Origin: Pandoraea fibrosis
GTDB lineage: Bacteria; Pseudomonadota; Gammaproteobacteria; Burkholderiales; Burkholderiaceae
Direction of reading: 5' to 3'
Length of the DNA stretch: 64,000 bases
NCBI RefSeq assembly: GCF_000807775.2
Contig: NZ_CP047385.1
Span: forward strand, 4,774,001 to 4,838,000
In this document: positions 1-8,549 of the stretch, piece by piece
Position numbering within the stretch: position 1 is the stretch's first letter
Layout: each line of letters starts with the position of its first letter
The notes under the pieces: generated by a model
Seen by the model: only the letters and a program-made list of their open reading frames with translations
Database searches by the model: none
What the model was told of the DNA's origin: nothing
Made by a program: the position numbers and the translations under genes

Positions 1-394
1 TTGGGACCACGGGAACAAAGCGGACGCGATAGTAGCGTTCCGAATCCCGATTTCCGCGATACAGCAATCGCACTGCCTGCATACCGTTCGCTGGAACGAT
101 CAGTCTCGCCGGGCTTGCAACCAGGCCTTGCCCATCGGGCTTGCTTAGCAAGGCTGGATCGATGGGAACTTCGACCTGAGTTCCATCGCCTTTGATTTGT
201 ATCTCGACCACTTCCACGCGTACAAAAGCTGTTGCATCGCCGGTGTTACGGATTTGTTTGAGGAGCGAGGAATTGCCTCCTCCCAGATAGTCAAACATCG
301 TCCCGATGTTGATGGAGGGGGCGGCCGCATTCGCGCAGACGGGCATCCCGAGAAGTAGTCCAACCAAAGTGGAAATAAGTAGGCGTGCTTTCAT
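1..394 (-). CDS. Periplasmic fimbrial chaperone, CS1/cable type (partial, cut by window start)
   Basis: The frame is open from an ATG at 394 to the window edge, about 131 codons, with no stop. It starts with a signal peptide (MKAR, hydrophobic core, cleavage near ANA) followed by beta-strand-rich sequence. A segment near residues 105-125 (LIVPANGMQAVRLLYRG) resembles the conserved region of periplasmic pilus chaperones. Such chaperones hold pilin subunits in the periplasm and hand them to the outer-membrane usher. It lies 131 bp downstream of the tip adhesin in the same orientation, which supports the role. A chaperone as last gene differs from the classical CS1 and cable-pilus order, where it comes first. 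The C-terminal domain is outside the window. Confidence 0.75.
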   Translation of the reverse strand, partial: MKARLLISTLVGLLLGMPVCANAAAPSINIGTMFDYLGGGNSSLLKQIRNTGDATAFVRVEVVEIQIKGDGTQVEVPIDPALLSKPDGQGLVASPARLIVPANGMQAVRLLYRGNRDSERYYRVRFVPVVP

Positions 395-525
395 TAACAA
401 TTGCTCCTTTGATCCGTGGCAAATTCATTGCCCGGAGTGAATGTGTTGGCGTCATCAGGACCGGTGGATAACGCATAGGTACTGGTGAGGGCTACAGCGT
501 CAACATGGATTCGGGCGACGATGGA

Positions 526-1785
526 TCACTCCGTGAGCGCATCAAATATGACCGAGATTCGCTCTGCGTATGTGGTTTCCATATTTCTCCCCATCTCGGC
601 AAGCCCGTCGTTGTCGACCCCTATATTGAGAAGGCTCTGCGCATTATTCAGATACCTGTCGACCATCATCTTGACGGGGGTATGTGCCGTGAGAGGGATG
701 CTCGAGAAGGGAAGGCTCGACTCCGTGGTGGCTCCAAGGATCGTCAACCGCAAATCGAGCGGCACTTCAGACGACTTTTCGTTGCGAAGCACGCATCGCC
801 CATCCCGGGCGGGTTGTGTGCCGCAGCGGATGCTCACCTGCAACGGGGAGCCACTGGACAAACCGAAGTCGACATGGCGATCAATTCGGCCTCTGGGTTT
901 TCCCCCGTTAAACCACTGATGCCAGCCCTGTGGGGGGGCGAGATCGACAACGATGAGGCTACTTTGATTGGAGAGGTGAAATGGGTGATTCACGACAAGA
1001 ACGAATTCCACATCGACCGACTCGCGGCTCACGCGAGCCTGGTCTCCGAAATCGAAGTCCAGTCCGGGCCCCACAAAAAAAGTATGCGAGCCTCGATAGA
1101 TGCCACTAGGCAAATCCACCGGATAAGGCGGCACCAGTTCGTAACTCAAAGCAAGCGACCCGCTCGGAATTGAAATCTCACCAGCGGAAACGTCGCGCAG
1201 CGGCGTTCTGGCGCACCCGCCATTGGAAGGAATTGCCCAGGAAAATGTCATGACATTGGGCGACGTTGGTCTAGGCGCCGGGATGGCTGCGCAACGCCCT
1301 GAAAGCGCATGCATGTCACTGCCGAAAATTCCCGCTATGTCGGTCTTGCCGCGGGCAACGTACTGGCCAGCGATGCCGGTCACCCGGAACGTTGCATATG
1401 CCACTCGGTTGCTCTTCTCCTCGCGAAGAAGGATCCGCGTTTGAGCATCGGACCACCGAACGAAGAATGCCTCGCGAGATGCCGCACCGGCAGCTATCGG
1501 ACCATATTCGACTGGACCGACAGGTAAATCGATGGTGTTCATGCCCTGGCACGACCATGCGCCACTACGACATAGTCGGCTCGCCGGGGTAACGTTCACG
1601 AAACCGTTACCTTTGACTGCTCGCGTGGACGGTCTGTACTCCGCCGAGATGGTGACGTCAGAGGCGTTGGCAAACAGCGAGTAACCACCAACGCCAATGA
1701 GCAGAGCAACGGACGCTACAAACCCTTGAATTGTTCTGCAAAGGTGAGACGTTCGATACCACGCGCGATTCGATCGGTTAGCCAT
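526..1785 (-). CDS. CfaE/CblD-like fimbrial tip adhesin
   Basis: This 419-aa protein has an N-terminal hydrophobic signal segment, a large beta-rich N-terminal region with paired cysteines (C-R-S-G-A-W-S-C), and a C-terminal pilin-like region with another cysteine pair (RCGTQPARDGRC). That layout fits the two-domain tip adhesins of CS1-class fimbriae. It directly follows the usher, as CfaE follows CfaC. I chose the ATG at 1785 because an AGGGG ribosome site lies 7 nt upstream; an ATG at 1791 is the alternative, and a longer frame to 1845 would run further into the usher. The start overlaps the usher stop by 8 nt, suggesting translational coupling. Receptor specificity cannot be read from the sequence. 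Confidence 0.8.
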   Translation of the reverse strand: MANRSNRAWYRTSHLCRTIQGFVASVALLIGVGGYSLFANASDVTISAEYRPSTRAVKGNGFVNVTPASRLCRSGAWSCQGMNTIDLPVGPVEYGPIAAGAASREAFFVRWSDAQTRILLREEKSNRVAYATFRVTGIAGQYVARGKTDIAGIFGSDMHALSGRCAAIPAPRPTSPNVMTFSWAIPSNGGCARTPLRDVSAGEISIPSGSLALSYELVPPYPVDLPSGIYRGSHTFFVGPGLDFDFGDQARVSRESVDVEFVLVVNHPFHLSNQSSLIVVDLAPPQGWHQWFNGGKPRGRIDRHVDFGLSSGSPLQVSIRCGTQPARDGRCVLRNEKSSEVPLDLRLTILGATTESSLPFSSIPLTAHTPVKMMVDRYLNNAQSLLNIGVDNDGLAEMGRNMETTYAERISVIFDALTE

Positions 1786-4270
1786 TGTCATGCCCCTGTG
1801 ACGTTGTTGTACTGAGCGATTCCGCGCACACCAGATCACCGACAATTAGCGAGTCTCCTTCGCGGAGATAGGTATTCGTGTCCAGCGTAAGTTCACACAG
1901 TCGCCTCCCCCCTCGCTCCACGGTAATGTGCGGCGTACGCTCGCTTGCCTCAATGGCGAAAAACCCGTCGGCTTCCGTGACGGCTCGCCCCACCTCAGAA
2001 GCCACTCGCACGGCGCGCACGGGCGCCCTGTCGTGCGCGACGAGGCGCCCCATGACTGTGACGGTTTTCATCACTCGAACCTTCTGGTAGGCCACGCCGC
2101 CCTTGTTGACGTGATAGCTGCTTGTTGCCGGTTGCAGTGACGCGGCAGGGGCCGAGGTTTGGTCGAAGTAATAGTGAACACTGCCTTTTTCGAAAGCACT
2201 GACTGGAAAGATATTTCGTCCCCGCGTTATGTCGATGACCGTCCCATTCACATTTCGCGCATGCAGCTTGATGTCGTTGCTCTCGGTTTCGACATCAACA
2301 ATCATGACGGCCTGACTGGTGGCCAGATTGGATAATCCCGACACGGCGATGGCATCGGGACTGGCCACTACGGTACTGGACATATTGATACCCCCGCCGG
2401 CTCCCCCACGGTTGGACGAGCGCGACGCATACGCGTCACCGCGGACGAATTCATGTTGAAATTGTGTTGTGCCGCCTAGCCCGAAACCAAGGCTATCGAT
2501 AGAGGCATTAGCGCCAACGGATGTGAAGAACCCGCCGTCCAAATCCCGTCGCACACCGATCGATGCGAACTGATTGCCTCTCTCTTTCCCGCCGCTGAGA
2601 CCCAGGTTGGCGTTGTAGTTGTTGCGATCTTTGCTCAAATAGATGCTAAGCCCCAGCTCCGCCCCCCGATTGCGGGAGTGAGCAAAGGCACTGTTTGGAC
2701 GATCGAACAGGGAAGCTCGCCAAGTGCAATCCACACCGAATACGGCATGTCGATGCAACAAGGACAGTTCGCCGCCGAATCCCCGGCTTCTTCCCCGACT
2801 GAATGTTGCGCGTGATGTCAGGCTGGAAGTTGTGGATAGGCGGTGGCTCCACGTAAGCGCCGTGTCGAGTACGGTTCCCGTCTGCGAACGGTTGTGTTTG
2901 CTGGCGTGCTGCCAGCTTCGATTGTGGCTCAGGCTGATGCTGCCGCTGCGATATGGAAAAAGGAGCTGTATATCGCCCCCCATGCCATGTTTGCTCGAAC
3001 GAAAAACGTTGCCGTAGCAGCGAGCAAGTTCGGAAATCTGCCAATCGATCGAAATGCCAAACACATTGGCGCCGCCCCCGCGCTGCACGGTCGCGCCCAG
3101 CACTACTCGTGGCGTCGCCAAATAGTTGAACGCGGCGCCAGCCGAAAGCGCATGCGAAGCGGTGTCGCCTACCAGATCGCGCTCCTGTCCCGCGAACAGC
3201 GCATAACGCCATGATTGCGTGGGATCCAGCCAGTTATTCGGCTTGTAAATAAGTTCCTGCTGTGAGGAGACGACTTTTCCGTCCTCCACAATGCGAATCT
3301 CGACCTCGTAGATTCCTCCGGGCAGTGAGTACGTGTCTACAACCTGCAGTCCGGGTTGAACGGGTTGGGCAAAAATCAATACGCGATCACGAAGCACTTC
3401 GACCACGGAGGGGCGATTGGCAGTGACGTACACCGGGTAGAGGCTGGGTCGCTGACCGTCGATGACGAGCGTATCGGAGGTGCCGTACAAAACGCCAAGT
3501 GTTGTTGCAGCCAACCCACCGGGGGTGCGAGGAGTTCGCACACCGGAAGCAAGGTCGGGAACAAAAACACCTGCGCGGAGAAATCGGCCTTCGAATTCCC
3601 GCTGCACATACAGGCTGGGGATCGCATAGGCTTGTTGCTCCGAGCGTTTCCCGCCAGTTAATCCTGTCAGCAAGCTCCCCGAAAATCCCCACTGACCGAT
3701 ACTGCCTAACGCATCGACGGAGTAGCGGCCGGTGACGCCTTGCCCATTGCCGCCGACGGCATTCAGGAAGTTGTTCAGGATCAGGCCGTTGCTATGACCT
3801 TGCGGGCGAGCATGGTACTTCTGCTTGGCTCCACTTTGCTCCGCTCGGCGGGTCACGATGGACAGTACCGAATCCTGTAGGTTGTAGTGGATGGCAAGCA
3901 GATCGCCGCAATTTTCCTCGCATGCCCCCAACGTTCGCGGACCTTTTAACAACCGCATGATTTTCTCTCGGTCGGCATCGCTTAACGTTGTGCCATGCTC
4001 CTGGCGCTCCAACTCAATGAGATGAACCTCTCCCTCCCGGCTCAAAGTAATCATTGCGCTTCCCGCAGGGTGGCCGTTGTAATCAACGCTGACCATCAAA
4101 GGAACGTCAAAGAAGTGCTCCGCGAAATCCGTCGGGAGATTCTCCGCTTGGGTCAACAACTCCGTGCCGCGTTGCTTCGCATCGATGTTTGCGCGCGCCT
4201 CGAACGGGAGAGCCAATCCCAGGGCGACACAAGCTGCCCTACAGAAAACTGCGCAATTCACTTTTGCCAC
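1778..4270 (-). CDS. Outer-membrane fimbrial usher, CfaC/TcfC/CblC type
   Basis: The 830-aa protein has a signal peptide (residues 1-28), an N-terminal region with a close cysteine pair (GACEENCG), a long series of amphipathic beta strands in the middle (about residues 160-650) and a C-terminal beta-sandwich-like domain with two cysteines. It matches the ushers of alternate chaperone-usher fimbriae, outer-membrane pores through which chaperone-pilin complexes are assembled. The start is GTG with a GGAT ribosome site 5-6 nt upstream; no better ATG lies nearby. It is followed with an 8-nt overlap by the tip adhesin and preceded by an unexplained 515-bp gap after the pilin genes, so it may need its own promoter or read-through. 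Confidence 0.88.
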   Translation of the reverse strand: MAKVNCAVFCRAACVALGLALPFEARANIDAKQRGTELLTQAENLPTDFAEHFFDVPLMVSVDYNGHPAGSAMITLSREGEVHLIELERQEHGTTLSDADREKIMRLLKGPRTLGACEENCGDLLAIHYNLQDSVLSIVTRRAEQSGAKQKYHARPQGHSNGLILNNFLNAVGGNGQGVTGRYSVDALGSIGQWGFSGSLLTGLTGGKRSEQQAYAIPSLYVQREFEGRFLRAGVFVPDLASGVRTPRTPGGLAATTLGVLYGTSDTLVIDGQRPSLYPVYVTANRPSVVEVLRDRVLIFAQPVQPGLQVVDTYSLPGGIYEVEIRIVEDGKVVSSQQELIYKPNNWLDPTQSWRYALFAGQERDLVGDTASHALSAGAAFNYLATPRVVLGATVQRGGGANVFGISIDWQISELARCYGNVFRSSKHGMGGDIQLLFPYRSGSISLSHNRSWQHASKHNRSQTGTVLDTALTWSHRLSTTSSLTSRATFSRGRSRGFGGELSLLHRHAVFGVDCTWRASLFDRPNSAFAHSRNRGAELGLSIYLSKDRNNYNANLGLSGGKERGNQFASIGVRRDLDGGFFTSVGANASIDSLGFGLGGTTQFQHEFVRGDAYASRSSNRGGAGGGINMSSTVVASPDAIAVSGLSNLATSQAVMIVDVETESNDIKLHARNVNGTVIDITRGRNIFPVSAFEKGSVHYYFDQTSAPAASLQPATSSYHVNKGGVAYQKVRVMKTVTVMGRLVAHDRAPVRAVRVASEVGRAVTEADGFFAIEASERTPHITVERGGRRLCELTLDTNTYLREGDSLIVGDLVCAESLSTTTSQGHDNG

Positions 4271-4785
4271 TCAATCCAATATCTCAAGCGAAACGACTCT
4301 CACATGCTCGGTCAGTACATCTTCCGAACATGTGCTCCTCCTCCGATCAAGAAGGTCTCGGTAAATTGGCCCGGTCTGATGACGCCGCTGATCCTCTTCT
4401 CGTCGCCGGCACAAGCGGCTACGACGCTGTGTACTTCGAGCCTCATGGCAAGCGGAATCACAGCAAGGGCGCTCCTGAGCGGAGAGATCTGAGGACGAAT
4501 CTTCATCGATGACTTTGTTGCGCTCGTCCAGCCGCTGATCGAGCGCGATGCGCTACACGTTCGACGAACTAACGCCTCGGGGCGTCGGTGCAAACGAGTC
4601 GACCTGCGGAAGCCGCATTTGAGGCGCGCCACGCAGATTCACCCCTCGTACCATGTTTCCGTCGCGAAGGGTGCCCCTGCGGAGCCGCCTGACCAAAGGA
4701 GATGAGGTTCCCAGGCCAGGCGGCCCGACTGCTGGCGGACTCGGTCGCAGTAAACAAACCTGCTTTCGCTCCGGTGCTCCGCCGT
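4271..4785. other. 515-bp stretch without a recognisable gene
   Basis: This gap lies between the last pilin gene and the usher in an otherwise compact operon. A minus-strand open frame from 4632 to 4312 exists but has no ribosome site, signal peptide or recognisable family. Short stretches in other frames look protein-like (for example ALDQRLDERNKVIDED on the minus strand around 4500-4550) but are broken by stops. It may be a decayed gene or a leader with its own promoter. I see no terminator hairpin in it. Confidence 0.4.
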
Positions 4786-5304
4786 CTACAGCTTGGGCTC
4801 GAATGTGATGGTGAGAGCCCCTCGATACTCGCCTGCTCTCAGGGGCTGACTGCCAACGGGGCGAGGAGCCAGCAGGATTCCGGAGATGTAGGTGCCCCCC
4901 GGCACCTCTCGGACGTCACCGGTCGCCACGTCCCCCTCAGCATCTGCCACGATGACTTCGAGCTTGGCGTCCGGCATTTCCGTGTGTGTCAGGAGTGGGC
5001 CCTTTTCTCCCCAGTTTGGGGAGTCGAACTTCACTCGAATCGCATCACAGTCGGTTTTGAAGCGAAAGTCAAAACTGCGGAGTAGCTGGCGTTTTCCATC
5101 CCAGCTTTGCGGGATCCGAAGGGGTACCGGTTCGTGTTCGAAAACGAATGGATCAAGCGAGTCAACTTCAAGCGTGCCTTGCTTCACGGGAATTTCGCCG
5201 GCAAGCGCAACGTTCAGATTGGCAGAGGGCGGCGTGGTTTCGGCGCCAGCGGAAAACGCCAACGAGGTGGCCATGGTGGCCAGCGCAATGTGTTTTATCA
5301 GCAT
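4786..5304 (-). CDS. CS1-type fimbrial subunit, divergent (172 aa)
   Basis: A small secreted protein with signal peptide MLIKHIALATMATSLAFSAGA and a C-terminus of the pattern AGEYRGALTITFEP, the closing beta strand also seen in the other pilins here. Its first ~40 residues are nearly identical to those of the subunit at 5907-6455, after which the two have nothing obvious in common. It starts inside the stop codon of the preceding pilin (TAATG), so translation is coupled. Probably a minor or variant shaft subunit; the exact place in the fimbria is not readable from sequence. Confidence 0.7.
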   Translation of the reverse strand: MLIKHIALATMATSLAFSAGAETTPPSANLNVALAGEIPVKQGTLEVDSLDPFVFEHEPVPLRIPQSWDGKRQLLRSFDFRFKTDCDAIRVKFDSPNWGEKGPLLTHTEMPDAKLEVIVADAEGDVATGDVREVPGGTYISGILLAPRPVGSQPLRAGEYRGALTITFEPKL

Positions 5305-5890
5305 TACTCAATCGTCGTTTCGAAAACCAGGCGAAGCTGCGCCGCGTATTTTCCCGGGACAGCGCCACTCTCCGTCTTTCCCTCGGCCTTCGAGGAAATC
5401 AGGAGTTGGATTTCCTTTCCTTGCTTTGCGTCGACTGCATTGACAATCGAGGTCGACGTGTCGGTCAGCGCCTTGCCATTCACTCGGGGAGCGAGTGCGT
5501 AGTAGGCGTCAGCATCCGTTTCGTGAGTCACACGAGGCTCCTGGTTGTCAGCAAGCTTCACACTGACATTGCCAACGTTGCTTTTCACCTTAATTCCCAG
5601 AGCGATGTCGCTGAATCTCTTTTGCATGTTATCCCAGGTCAGATTTTGAACCTCCGCCTGATTCCAGTTGACAGGGGTAACTTCAAAACTCGGGACGAAA
5701 GGCACGACCGCCTGGAGTTGAATATCAAACGATTTTCGGTTCGTTTGATCGGCGTGAGCGGGACTGGCAAACATCGAAGCGCTGGCGAGCGCAAACATTG
5801 CGACTTTTACGGCGGAGTGTTTCATCTTTACTTTCAGAAAAAATACAGGAATTTGGTTGATGCAATTCACTCTTCGCGAATCCGATGGGA
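5189..5890. repeat. Direct repeat of pilin module, copy 2
   Basis: About 700 bp nearly identical to 6340-7041, at an offset of 1,151 bp. It spans the end of the untranslated leader, the complete 173-aa pilin gene and the first ~40 codons of the next pilin. Boundaries are by eye; similarity fades gradually upstream of the pilin ATG and ends sharply inside the downstream gene. Confidence 0.85.
5304..5825 (-). CDS. CS1-type fimbrial major subunit, copy 2 (173 aa)
   Basis: The secreted 173-aa pilin starts at ATG 5825 after a GAAAG-type ribosome site; a longer frame to 5870 is less likely because the signal peptide begins at this ATG. The signal peptide ends near SPAHA. The mature protein is beta-rich and ends PGKYAAQLRLVFETTIE, similar to CS1-family pilins. 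From residue 9 to the end it is identical in amino acids to the copy at 6455-6976; only the first residues differ. It forms a pair with the following gene through a one-base stop/start overlap. The near identity shows recent duplication or ongoing gene conversion. Confidence 0.8.
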   Translation of the reverse strand: MKHSAVKVAMFALASASMFASPAHADQTNRKSFDIQLQAVVPFVPSFEVTPVNWNQAEVQNLTWDNMQKRFSDIALGIKVKSNVGNVSVKLADNQEPRVTHETDADAYYALAPRVNGKALTDTSTSIVNAVDAKQGKEIQLLISSKAEGKTESGAVPGKYAAQLRLVFETTIE

Positions 5891-5906
5891 GGACACAATC
5901 ATTATG

Positions 5907-6455
5907 TTAATGAACGCCCAGCCTGGGCTCGAACACAAGGGTGAAATTGATACCATACTTCCCAGGCAACATCGTCTCGTGGCTATGTCGCCCGATGTTT
6001 TTTATGCCGAAATAAAGTTTTTCACCTCGGGCAGCACGGAAATTTGTTAGAACGAACGGCTTTTTCTTGTCGTACAGGATGTCGTCGCTGGTGGGAGTGG
6101 ATCCGAGCTTTGCTAAAAGATTGCTCGACAGATAGTAGTCAGGGTTCTCGTCATGAAATAGGCGCGTTACTGAGCCCTTGATGAGAGTTGCCTGATTTAG
6201 CAACGTAATTCCAACCCTTTCATACGAACTGACAATATCAAACGACAAGAGTTGTTGGATACTGAGGTCTGAAAAAGAGACATTCAGCGGAGCACTCAAA
6301 TTCACACTGGGCGTGACCCTGAGAAAATCCCGCTCTACAGGGACTTCGCCGGCGAGAGCAACGTTCAGGTTGGCAGAGGGCGGTGTGGTTTCGGCGCCAG
6401 CGGAAAACGCCAACGAGGCGGCCATGGTGGCCAGAGCAATGTGTTTTATCAGCAT
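5907..6455 (-). CDS. CS1-type fimbrial subunit, divergent (182 aa)
   Basis: A secreted pilin-like protein. The signal peptide and following residues (to about residue 40) match the subunit at 4786-5304 almost exactly, then the sequence diverges completely until a similar C-terminus (PGKYGINFTLVFEPRL). Its ATG at 6455 overlaps the TAA of the upstream pilin by one base. It is followed by 81 bp and then the second copy of the major pilin. The sharp boundary between a conserved leader and a variable body suggests a cassette-like exchange, or that the duplication ended within the gene. Confidence 0.7.
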   Translation of the reverse strand: MLIKHIALATMAASLAFSAGAETTPPSANLNVALAGEVPVERDFLRVTPSVNLSAPLNVSFSDLSIQQLLSFDIVSSYERVGITLLNQATLIKGSVTRLFHDENPDYYLSSNLLAKLGSTPTSDDILYDKKKPFVLTNFRAARGEKLYFGIKNIGRHSHETMLPGKYGINFTLVFEPRLGVH

Positions 6456-7041
6456 TATTCAATCGTCGTTTCGAAAACCAGGCGAAGCTGCGCCGCGTAT
6501 TTTCCCGGGACAGCGCCACTCTCCGTCTTTCCCTCGGCCTTCGAGGAAATCAGGAGTTGGATTTCCTTTCCTTGCTTTGCGTCGACTGCATTGACAATCG
6601 AGGTCGACGTGTCGGTCAGCGCCTTGCCATTCACTCGGGGAGCGAGCGCGTAGTAGGCATCAGCATCCGTTTCGTGAGTCACACGAGGCTCTTGGTTGTC
6701 AGCAAGCTTCACACTGACATTGCCAACGTTGCTTTTCACCTTAATACCCAGAGCGATGTCGCTGAATCTCTTTTGCATGTTATCCCAGGTCAGATTTTGA
6801 ACCTCCGCCTGATTCCAGTTGACAGGGGTAACCTCAAAACTCGGGACGAAAGGCACGACCGCCTGGAGTTGAATATCAAACGATTTTCGGTTCGTTTGAT
6901 CGGCGTGAGCCGGACTGGCAAACATCGAAGCGCTGGCGAGCGCAAACATTGCAATTTTTACGACGGATTTTTTCATATTTACTTTCTTAGAAAATAGAAT
7001 CTTTACATTGATGCAACTCATTTTTCATGAGTCAAATGGAA
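6340..7041. repeat. Direct repeat of pilin module, copy 1
   Basis: Partner of the repeat at 5189-5890. Homologous recombination between the two copies would remove 1,151 bp, including one major pilin and the 182-aa subunit, and leave an intact operon with a single module. Unequal exchange could equally add a third module. Confidence 0.85.
6455..6976 (-). CDS. CS1-type fimbrial major subunit, copy 1 (173 aa)
   Basis: First gene of the fimbrial operon. Signal peptide MKKSVVKIAMFALASASMF, cleavage near SPAHA, then a mature pilin identical in amino acids to the copy at 5304-5825. The DNA differs at only a few, mostly silent, positions. The start at 6976 follows an AAGAAAG ribosome site; an upstream in-frame start at 7021 would place non-signal residues in front of the signal peptide. 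Being promoter-proximal, it is the best candidate for the main shaft subunit. The AT-rich composition around it contrasts with the GC-rich remainder of the window, a sign of horizontal acquisition. Confidence 0.8.
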   Translation of the reverse strand: MKKSVVKIAMFALASASMFASPAHADQTNRKSFDIQLQAVVPFVPSFEVTPVNWNQAEVQNLTWDNMQKRFSDIALGIKVKSNVGNVSVKLADNQEPRVTHETDADAYYALAPRVNGKALTDTSTSIVNAVDAKQGKEIQLLISSKAEGKTESGAVPGKYAAQLRLVFETTIE

Positions 7042-7140
7042 AGGCGTTGGCAGTGTTTGCGATAGACCCCTATATTATTTAAGCCAGTCGTTCTATATTT
7101 TCTTTATTCAATCTTTTGCACCTACCCCCCGCGCAAACGA
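6977..7140 (-). promoter_or_regulatory. Probable promoter and leader region of the fimbrial operon
   Basis: This markedly AT-rich stretch upstream of the first pilin contains several TATAAT-like hexamers on the minus strand (for example in TTAAATAATATAGGG, about 7069-7083). I cannot fix a single -35/-10 pair. It borders mobile-element relics upstream, so the operon has no neighbouring co-directed gene and must be transcribed from here. Confidence 0.35.
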
Positions 7141-7158
7141 GCGAAGCGCAACATCTTA

Positions 7159-7260
7159 CGGCCGGAGTCCTGAGGCGATTTTCAGATTTTGATCATTTAG
7201 TCGATCAATACGGACATCAAGCGCCTGAACACGCGCTTGTTCTGGCGTGAGGGATTGACT
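7159..7260 (-). pseudogene. Relic of an IS3-family OrfA C-terminus
   Basis: The minus-strand translation here reads LTPEQARVQALDVRIDRL and continues to LKIASG, resembling the leucine-zipper end of IS3-family OrfA proteins (EQ.RI.EL...L...N.ILKKAS). No start, helix-turn-helix or OrfB follows. This is pattern recognition on about 33 residues and should be treated as tentative. Confidence 0.35.
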
Positions 7261-7426
7261 CCGGGACGCGACGCTCTGACGTTCAAGCTGCAGCGGCGCT
7301 ATCGAGTGGCGTAAAGCGGAATCGGCAACGCACGCAGAGCGAAAACCGCATCGTCGGCATGCGACGTTTCCCCGATTTGAGTCGCGCGGCGATTTGGCGT
7401 CCAACCACGCAGTCAGAAGATTGGAC

Positions 7427-7560
7427 ATGAAGAAGAGATTCACCGACGAGCAAATCATCGGTTTCCAGCAGGATGCCGAGGCGAAGGTTGCCGGTCATGG
7501 AACTATGCCTCGAGCACGGCTTCTCCGAGGCCAGTAACGAAGAAGCTCGGTGCGACAACC
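7427..7560 (+). pseudogene. Decayed IS407-group (IS3 family) transposase OrfA
   Basis: It begins MKKRFTDEQIIGF, the typical start of IS407-type OrfA, and then shifts frame: the sequence LPVMELCLEHGFSEAS in another frame matches the next conserved segment (LPVKELCRRHGFSEAS-like). The reading frame is broken by the shift and by stops, and the rest of the element is missing. It is therefore a dead fragment marking a former insertion next to the fimbrial operon. Confidence 0.7.
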
Positions 7561-7703
7561 CGCCGTCAAGCCGTGGTGTGTGCGATCAACCCTGCTCAGG
7601 AAGACACCGAAACACGCGGATTGATCTGAATGATCTTTTCGTGCCACGGGCATCTAAAAATTCACGTCCGCGGTGGTTGCAGTAGTAGTAAAGGAGGAAC
7701 GGC

Positions 7704-7800
7704 GATGTTCCGAGTGGCCCGGACGAAAGCAGGCGTTGCGGACTTTGCTCTGTACGATCTGAAGGGCGAAGGCGCGACCGATCGTCTCCGATTCAACCCC
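7704..7800 (+). pseudogene. Possible relic of a phage-type integrase C-terminal part
   Basis: The frame reads VARTKAGVADFALYDLKGEG then ATD, which resembles the stretch before the second catalytic arginine region in some Burkholderia phage integrases (F.LYDLRGKGATD). Nothing of the catalytic His-x-x-Arg or Tyr region follows. Weak evidence based on about 25 residues. Confidence 0.25.
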
Positions 7801-7900
7801 TGCCATGCCCCCCATTGCAGAATGGTTTGAATGTGGCACACGCGCACGAGCCGTTTCTGAAGGCCTGTTGCGTCAGATATGCGTTGGCAGCTTACTTTCC

Positions 7901-8506
7901 CTAAGCCGCATCACCTGCCAGCCAGCGAGCCCCACGCTCCAGTACCAGGTCGATCTCAGGCCCCGTCATCCCAGGCATGTCGAGCTTCACTTCAAAGCCT
8001 GCCTGCGTCTGGATATACGCCAGATGCCGATACCCCGAAGGGAATCGGGCCAGTGCCGACTGATCGAAGGCGAGACGCATCGCCGGATCGACAGGATCGA
8101 CACGATCCTTCTCATAGATCGGCTGGCGCCAGACCATCCCCCATCGACCCGCGCGCTTCTCCAGCAAGTCGTAGAAGCGTCCCGTGCACACGACATCGCA
8201 CAGCGCACCGTTGACTTCGCCTCTCTGCGAAATGGTCATTTTCGTCTGCACCACGGCGCGATTCCCCTCGAGATCGATCGACGATCCGCCGAGGAAATGC
8301 AGAATGCTCACGCCCTTCTTCCAACCTTCTCGGCTGACGTTGATGAACTCACGCGCCGGGCCCTGGAACCAGGTGGCCATCATCACGCCGTCGTCGTGCC
8401 AGACGGTTGCGAACCGCTCCCACTCGCCGGCGTCACGCCACACCACCCAGTTCTCGATCAGTTCGCGAATGGCGAATCGATCGGCCAGTTCCTGTTCCCC
8501 TGTCAT
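7901..8506 (-). CDS. NTF2-fold SnoaL-like protein, possible isomerase/dehydratase
   Basis: A 201-aa protein whose N-terminal half (about residues 1-140) has the SnoaL/NTF2-like pattern: an N-terminal helix (DRFAIRELIENWVVWRDAGEW), a tryptophan- and histidine-containing segment (FATVWHDDGVM) and alternating strands. Such folds form small hydrophobic pockets used in isomerases, dehydratases and hydroxylase subunits. It is the last gene of the meta-cleavage operon, 43 bp after the outer-membrane channel, with a GGGAGCGAGG ribosome site before ATG 8506. The substrate is presumably a pathway intermediate; the reaction cannot be told from sequence. Confidence 0.65.
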   Translation of the reverse strand: MTGEQELADRFAIRELIENWVVWRDAGEWERFATVWHDDGVMMATWFQGPAREFINVSREGWKKGVSILHFLGGSSIDLEGNRAVVQTKMTISQRGEVNGALCDVVCTGRFYDLLEKRAGRWGMVWRQPIYEKDRVDPVDPAMRLAFDQSALARFPSGYRHLAYIQTQAGFEVKLDMPGMTGPEIDLVLERGARWLAGDAA

Positions 8507-8549
8507 GCCTCGCTCCCTAAGTCATTCCCTGCCAACCCGGCCCGTGCGT

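Noticed and set aside
4312..4632. A 106-codon minus-strand open frame in the fimbrial gap
   Set aside because: No ribosome site, no signal peptide and no similarity to pilins that I can see; kept only as an unexplained stretch.
5189..7041. Invertible phase switch of the fimbrial operon
   Set aside because: The repeats are direct, not inverted, and no invertase gene is present; recombination would delete or duplicate, not invert.
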